Assembly: GCA_934589665.1 (NCBI GenBank)
Contig: CAKTOJ010000031.1
Span: 1-17,289 of the forward strand
Direction of reading: 5' to 3'
Length of the DNA stretch: 17,289 nucleotides
Source: an uncultured Oscillospiraceae bacterium
Lineage (GTDB): Bacteria > Bacillota > Clostridia > Oscillospirales > Oscillospiraceae
Part shown: positions 13,284 through 17,289 of the stretch, one piece after another
Numbering within the stretch: the first letter of the stretch is position 1
Layout of the letters: each line of letters begins with the position of its first letter
Notes under the pieces: model-generated
What the model was told of the DNA's origin: nothing
Databases searched by the model: none
Seen by the model: the letters and a program-made list of their open reading frames with translations, nothing else
Program-made: the position numbers and the translations under genes

Positions 13284-14726
13284 TCAGCGCTTGCGCCACA
13301 CGGAGGGCAGAAAGAGCACCAGCAGCGGCAGGATCTCCAGCCGTCCGAGCAGCATTGTGAAGGAAAGCGCGAGCTTGGAGAGCGGAGAGAGAAAGCCGAA
13401 GTTGCAGGTGGGACCGACTGCGCCGAGACCGGGACCAACATTGCTGATCATGGTCAGCGCTGCGGAGAACGATTCGGCAAAGGGAAGGTCGTCGAGCGAG
13501 ACGATCGTTGAGCAGCCGAGCAGCAGGACAAGATAGGCAAAGAAAAACAATGAGACAGACGCCAGCGTGTTTTCCTCCACGCGCTGGCCGTCGAGCGTGA
13601 TGGGGCGCACCTCGCGCGTGTGCAGGATGCGGCGGAGTTCGCGGCGCAGTTCCTTAAAGAGCAGGACGACGCGCGAAATTTTCAAACCACCGGCGGTCGA
13701 GCCGGCGCAGCCGCCCGTGAACATGACGAGCAGGAGGATGCTTTGCGAAAAAGCAGGCCAGAGAGCAAAATCCGTTGTGGCGAAGCCGGAGGTCGAGATC
13801 AGACTGAGCACCTGAAACGCGGAGAGGGAAATGGCCTGATAAACGCCTGTCTGCATTTTGAAGATCAGGTTGAGCGCGATGAGCGCAACCGCGCCGATCA
13901 CCACGACCACATAGGCGCGCAGCTCTTCGCTGTGCAGCGCCTCGCGCCGCCGTCCGACGGCGAGCATAAAGAGGAGGGAGAAGTTGATTGCCGCCACAAA
14001 CATGAAAAAGCAGACGATCCAAACGATCGCTTCGCTTTGGTAGTAGGCGATGCTTTCGTCACGGATGGAAAAGCCGCCAGTTGAGATGGTGGTGAGCGCG
14101 GTCGTGACCGCATCGAACCACGGCATCCGCGCGATGCGCAGCGCCAGCATCTCCAGCGCGGTGAGTGCGATGTAGATGATGTAGAGCATCTTGGCTGTAT
14201 CGTTCGTGCGCGGCAGAAGCTTGGTCGAAATCGGGCCGGGGCTTTCGGCCTTCATCAGGTTGACGCTGCCGTCGCCGAGCTTCGGCAGCAGCGCGAGCAG
14301 CAGCACCAGAACGCCCATACCGCCCATCCACTGTGTCAGTGCGCGCCAGAAAAGGATGCCGCGCGGCAGAGAGGCGGGCGAGGAAAAAATAGAAGCGCCC
14401 GTCGTTGTGAAGCCGGAGACCGTCTCGAAGAGTGCGTCAATATAACCGCAGCTGCCGCTGAGAGAGTAGGGCAGCGCACCGAACAGGCTCAGCAGCAGCC
14501 AGCCGAGCGCGACGGCGGCATAGCCGTCGCGCGGCTGCATCCGGCGCTTTTCGGGCCGGAGCGCGAGCAGCGGCAGGCCGCACGCGGCGCACAGAGCCAT
14601 GGTGAGAAGGAAGCTCTGCCAGCAGCGCTCCCGCGCGGCGAGCGCGACGAGGAGCGGGAAGAGCAGACAGGCCGCTTCAATGCAGAGAATGATGCCGGCA
14701 ATCCGGAAGATCAGTTTTTTGTTCAT
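13284..14726 (-). CDS. trkH: TrkH-type potassium uptake membrane subunit
   Basis: A 480-residue K+ translocating subunit of the Trk/Ktr superfamily. Four pore loops with selectivity-filter segments are visible in order: TVSGFTTTGAS (102-112), TISTGGFS (213-220), ISTSGFATTDF (310-320) and ISNVGPGLGAVGP (427-439). A Gly/Ser-rich GGCAGSTAGGLK (338-349) marks the intramembrane gate region of TrkH/KtrB. Length agrees with TrkH of about 480 residues. ATG 14726 follows AAGGCGGG. It starts 12 bases after the trkA stop, so the gating and pore subunits are one operon and the terminator at 13246-13279 closes it. Confidence 0.94.
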   Translation of the reverse strand: MNKKLIFRIAGIILCIEAACLLFPLLVALAARERCWQSFLLTMALCAACGLPLLALRPEKRRMQPRDGYAAVALGWLLLSLFGALPYSLSGSCGYIDALFETVSGFTTTGASIFSSPASLPRGILFWRALTQWMGGMGVLVLLLALLPKLGDGSVNLMKAESPGPISTKLLPRTNDTAKMLYIIYIALTALEMLALRIARMPWFDAVTTALTTISTGGFSIRDESIAYYQSEAIVWIVCFFMFVAAINFSLLFMLAVGRRREALHSEELRAYVVVVIGAVALIALNLIFKMQTGVYQAISLSAFQVLSLISTSGFATTDFALWPAFSQSILLLVMFTGGCAGSTAGGLKISRVVLLFKELRRELRRILHTREVRPITLDGQRVEENTLASVSLFFFAYLVLLLGCSTIVSLDDLPFAESFSAALTMISNVGPGLGAVGPTCNFGFLSPLSKLALSFTMLLGRLEILPLLVLFLPSVWRKR

Positions 14727-14738
14727 ATCCCGCCTTCT

Positions 14739-16097
14739 TTAGTGCACCAGAATATCGTTGAGATCCTGAAGGAATAGCGACTTGGCGACAACAATCACGC
14801 GGTCGCCCTCCGAGATGATGGAGTGGCCGTCGGGGATGATAAGCTTGCCGCCGTGCACAATGGCGGCGACGAGCAGGCCGGGCTTGAAGTGCAGGTCCTT
14901 GAGCGGCTTGTTGAGGAAGTGCGTGGCGCTTCCGGCAGTGAATTCCACGGCCTCCATCGCGCCGCCGAGGATCTTGTGCAGGCTTTCAACCACGCTGCCC
15001 TGCGAGTTGGCAAGGCCGCGGACATAGCTGGAGATCTGGCTGGCGGTGACGTCCTTGGGCGAAATGACCGTGTCGATGCCGAGATCGTGCACCAGCGTGG
15101 TGTAGTTCGGACGCGACATCTTGGGCAGGACCTTTCCGACGCCGGCATCCTTGGCGGCCAGCGCCATGAGAAGGTTTTCCTCGTCACGCCCCGTCAATGA
15201 GACGAATGCGTCCGCGTCGAAAATGCCCTCGGCGTCGAGCAGGTCGTGATCCGTGCCGTCACCGTGGATCACCGTGGCCTTGGGGAGCTTTTCCGCCAGC
15301 GCAAGGCACTTTTCCTCGTTCTGCTCGACGATGGTGACGTGTGCGCCCAGTCCGTCGAGCGCCCAGGCAAGGTAAATGGCGATGCGTCCGCCGCCGACCA
15401 CGCTCAGTCGGCGGATGGGGGCAGTTTCGCGTCCCATGCTGCGCAGCACGCGGTTGGTTTCCTTCGGCGCGCCGATGGCATAAACGCGGTCGCCGCACTG
15501 GGGAACGAAATGACCGTTTGGCACAAACACCTCGCCGCCGCGCTTGGCAGCGCAGAGGAGGATGGCGTTTGGGTGGAGGCGGTTGTAGTCGATCAGGCTA
15601 CGGCCGACCATGCTGTCACCCTCGGCGATCTGGAAGCCGATGAGCTCCACCGTGCCGCGGGCAAAGCTTTCCACGCTGAACGCGGCGGGGACGCGCAGAA
15701 TGCGCGCGATCTCCTGCGCGGAGGCGTATTCCGGATTGATGATCATATCCAGCCCGATCTCGCGCCGCAGGATCGGTGCATCGCGGAAATACTCGGGGTT
15801 GCGCACGCGGGCGACCGTGTGCCGCGCACCCAGCTTTTTCGCCATCAGCGAACAGACGAGATTCACCTCATCATCCGCCGTCGCCGCGATGACGAGGTCA
15901 GCGTCGCGCACACCCGCCTGAAGCAGGATGCTCACGCCTGCACCGTTTCCCTCGACGCACATCGCGTCAAGCGTGGCGTCGGCATGCTCGAGTGCGGCAA
16001 TGCTTCTGTCCACCAGGATCAGATCGTGCTCTTCTCCCACCATTTGCTGGGCGATGGCATAGCCGACCTTACCAAGACCGACAATAATGATCTTCAT
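14739..16097 (-). CDS. trkA: TrkA, NAD-binding regulatory subunit of potassium uptake
   Basis: A 452-residue peripheral protein that gates the TrkH pore by binding NAD(H)/nucleotides. It has two tandem RCK units. The first Rossmann fold has GLGKVG at 7-12 and D30 at the end of the second strand. The first RCK_C is near 140-215. The second Rossmann fold has GGGRIA at 235-240 with E258, and the second RCK_C is near 370-450. Full E. coli TrkA is 458 residues. ATG 16097 is chosen for GGGAG 6 bases upstream and because it begins exactly at the conserved MKIIIVGLGKVG; the longer upstream frame has no support. It is followed 12 bases later by trkH. Confidence 0.94.
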   Translation of the reverse strand: MKIIIVGLGKVGYAIAQQMVGEEHDLILVDRSIAALEHADATLDAMCVEGNGAGVSILLQAGVRDADLVIAATADDEVNLVCSLMAKKLGARHTVARVRNPEYFRDAPILRREIGLDMIINPEYASAQEIARILRVPAAFSVESFARGTVELIGFQIAEGDSMVGRSLIDYNRLHPNAILLCAAKRGGEVFVPNGHFVPQCGDRVYAIGAPKETNRVLRSMGRETAPIRRLSVVGGGRIAIYLAWALDGLGAHVTIVEQNEEKCLALAEKLPKATVIHGDGTDHDLLDAEGIFDADAFVSLTGRDEENLLMALAAKDAGVGKVLPKMSRPNYTTLVHDLGIDTVISPKDVTASQISSYVRGLANSQGSVVESLHKILGGAMEAVEFTAGSATHFLNKPLKDLHFKPGLLVAAIVHGGKLIIPDGHSIISEGDRVIVVAKSLFLQDLNDILVH

Positions 16098-16177
16098 GGA
16101 GTTCTCCCATTCTGCCGCACACGGCGGCATATCTTTGTCCTTTGTTGTTTGCTGTATGTTGCGCCGCGCGGAGGAAA

Positions 16178-17029
16178 TCAATCCAGCTGTCCGCGCAGCT
16201 CCATCAAAACGCCGTTAAATTCCGCGCCCATGATCATCATGGTCGCTGTCAGGTAAAGCCAGAGCAGCAGCACGATGATCGCACCAATGGAGCCATAGAT
16301 CACGGAATATCTGGCAGAGTTTTCCACATAATAAGAGAAAAGCAGCGACAGTACCATCCACGCCACCAGGCTCAGCAGCACGCCGGGCCAGATATAGTGA
16401 ACGCTGCGTGTCTCCTGCGCCAGCGCGTAAAGCACGGCCAGCGCGACAAAAATAATCATTCCCAACAGCACGAAACGCAGAGTGGACCAGAGCTCAATAA
16501 AGCCGTCGGTGAGCACGGCGTCAAAATGAAAAAAGTCGGCGCAGAAGTCCAGCACGCGGTGGCCGACCGTGACCAGCACCAGAGAGAGAAAGATCATCAG
16601 GAACAGGCAGATCGTGTAGAGAAAGACCTTACCCTGATAAAGCAGGGCTCTCTTCGGTCGATCCATGCTGTAGGCCTTGCGCACGGAGCCGAGCAGCGCG
16701 CTGGCCGCGCGCATCGGAAACCAGACGGAAAAGACAAGACTGAACGTCAGCAGCGTCCGGCTCGAAGCATAGGAGATGTAGTCAAGATACTGCACGATCA
16801 GCTCCAGCACCTCTTTGGGGATGAACGGTTCAAGCTCGCGCAGGAAGCCCTCGATGTCAACAGCGAAAATACCGACGAGGTTGCTTGCGAAGATGAGCAG
16901 GGGGAAAATAGCAAAGAGCAGATAATAAGTCAGTGCCGCGCTGTCGCGCCCGACGCGGTGGTCGAAATAGCGGCGGACGAGCATGACGCCGCCGCGAAAA
17001 AAGCGGTTGTGTTCGATGCGCTCGAGCAC
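16178..17029 (-). CDS. YihY/BrkB-family membrane protein
   Basis: A 283-residue polytopic protein of the YihY/virulence factor BrkB family (formerly, and wrongly, called ribonuclease BN). Conserved features are SAALTYYLLFAIFPLLIF near residue 30, a middle FSVWFPMRAASALLGSVRKAY, and the C-terminal YSVIYGSIGAIIVLLLWLYL followed by GAEFN. About six membrane helices. I place the start at GTG 17029, because a perfect GGGAGGTGA lies 7 bases upstream, while the in-frame ATGs at 17083, 17080, 17074 and 17068 lack a ribosome site and overlap the likely -10. The function is unknown. It precedes trkA by 80 bases on the same strand. Confidence 0.88.
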   Translation of the reverse strand: MLERIEHNRFFRGGVMLVRRYFDHRVGRDSAALTYYLLFAIFPLLIFASNLVGIFAVDIEGFLRELEPFIPKEVLELIVQYLDYISYASSRTLLTFSLVFSVWFPMRAASALLGSVRKAYSMDRPKRALLYQGKVFLYTICLFLMIFLSLVLVTVGHRVLDFCADFFHFDAVLTDGFIELWSTLRFVLLGMIIFVALAVLYALAQETRSVHYIWPGVLLSLVAWMVLSLLFSYYVENSARYSVIYGSIGAIIVLLLWLYLTATMMIMGAEFNGVLMELRGQLD

Positions 17030-17078
17030 GGTGCGTTCACCTCCCGGCAAAAGGGCATAATTACCCATAATCATTTTC

Positions 17079-17084
17079 ATCATA
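17079..17084 (-). promoter_or_regulatory. Extended -10 promoter element of the YihY-family gene
   Basis: On the minus strand TGCTATGAT holds an extended -10 (TGC plus TATGAT at 17084-17079). The -35 area is T-rich and weak. The start point would fall near 17072, after the ATGs at 17083-17074, which supports GTG 17029 as the start codon. Confidence 0.5.
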
Positions 17085-17101
17085 GCACAAGGGCGGAAAA
17101 A

Positions 17102-17138
17102 AGAAAAGAAAAAGATTTTTCCGCCGCGCAGGCGGAAA
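17102..17138 (-). terminator. Hairpin plus T-rich tract upstream of the YihY-family gene
   Basis: TTTCCGCC (17118-17125) and GGCGGAAA (17131-17138) form an 8-bp stem. On the minus strand TCTTTTTCTTTTCTTTTTT follows it, resembling an intrinsic terminator. No minus-strand gene lies directly upstream, so it may block read-through or attenuate a more distal transcript. Confidence 0.45.
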
Positions 17139-17162
17139 CGATATGAAAAATGCCAAAAGTGC

Positions 17163-17191
17163 TTGACAGCGTATGAAAAAACGAATAAACT
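17163..17191 (+). promoter_or_regulatory. Sigma-A promoter of the right-edge riboswitch
   Basis: TTGACA (17163-17168), 17 bases, then TAAACT (17186-17191). Transcription would start near 17198, about ten bases before the conserved riboswitch core. Confidence 0.7.
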
Positions 17192-17204
17192 AATATCAAT
17201 AAAA

Positions 17205-17289
17205 GAATACTGGTCCGGTAGGTAAGGCTACCATCAGGATATGGACTGCTGCCGCAGAGTCGTGGAGACACGATGCGAGGGTTTGAACA
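17205..17289 (+). promoter_or_regulatory. M-box (ykoK) magnesium riboswitch, 5' part, cut by the window edge
   Basis: The stretch follows the M-box consensus in order: GGTAGGTAAGGCTACC (consensus about GTTAGGTGAGGCTCCT), then GGATATGGACTGCTGCC (consensus GGA-ATAC-GCTGCTGCC), then a short hairpin TCGTG-GAGA-CACGA, and GGGTTTGAACA (consensus GGGTCAACA). M-boxes bind several Mg2+ ions and stop transcription of Mg2+ transporter genes (mgtE, corA-type, mgtA, sometimes NRAMP) when magnesium is ample. The right half, expression platform and gene are outside the window. The call was made by eye. Confidence 0.8.

Noticed and set aside
16114..16131. TGCCGC/GCGGCA hairpin between the YihY-family gene and trkA as a terminator
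   Set aside because: Six base pairs and no T-run; it may be a chance GC-rich palindrome.
15246..17146. Two long plus-strand frames opposite trkA and the YihY-family gene
   Set aside because: Low-complexity polar translations complementary to secure minus-strand genes; no start signals.
1..17289. CRISPR array, tRNA, rRNA, insertion sequence or prophage
   Set aside because: No regularly spaced repeats, cloverleaf-like sequences, transposase motifs or phage genes were found on either strand.

Overview
The window looks like a chromosomal segment of a GC-rich, spore-forming member of the Clostridia, most plausibly a gut Oscillospiraceae/Ruminococcaceae-type organism. This is an inference from three things. 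Sporulation genes are present (a BofA-family protein and SpoIID, the latter behind a sigma-E-like promoter). Shine-Dalgarno sites are strong and Gram-positive in style. The gene families (YaaL/DUF2508, DUF1540, NhaC, CssRS/HtrA-like, TrkAH) are typical of Firmicutes. No phage, insertion sequence, CRISPR array, tRNA or rRNA was seen, so this is mostly core genome with a few accessory cassettes.

Left part (1-2490): the 5' part of rplM runs off the left edge on the minus strand, with a clear sigma-A promoter and a structured leader. A TtcA-like thiolation enzyme follows on the plus strand and converges with a yaaL-bofA pair on the minus strand. The terminator of that pair lies inside the 3' end of the TtcA-like gene. 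tadA diverges from yaaL and ends at a strong hairpin.

Catabolic cassette (2490-5310): a 370-base AT-richer intergenic region carries a perfect TTGACA-17-TATAAT promoter. It drives a creatininase-family hydrolase and an NhaC-family antiporter. Two terminators follow, and a promoter between them could express a small RNA of about 80 nt.

Sporulation and envelope block (5311-8480): an unidentified 8-helix membrane protein (minus) diverges from spoIID (plus). The shared spacer holds a sigma-A-type promoter facing left and a sigma-E-type promoter facing right. Next is a secreted protein that joins a stalk-like domain to what looks like a catalytically dead NodB deacetylase fold.

Envelope-stress operon (8535-12200): an OmpR-type regulator, a HAMP histidine kinase and a membrane-anchored HtrA/DegP-type protease are tightly linked. 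A previously easy-to-miss 31-residue membrane mini-protein follows the protease. A bidirectional terminator closes the operon.

Right part (12160-17289, all minus except the edge): a split pair of half-size TauE/SafE transporters, a Cys-rich DUF1540 protein, the trkA-trkH potassium-uptake pair and a YihY/BrkB membrane protein. At the right edge, on the plus strand, a promoter leads into what closely resembles the start of an M-box (ykoK) magnesium riboswitch, so a Mg2+ or divalent-metal transporter gene probably lies just outside the window.
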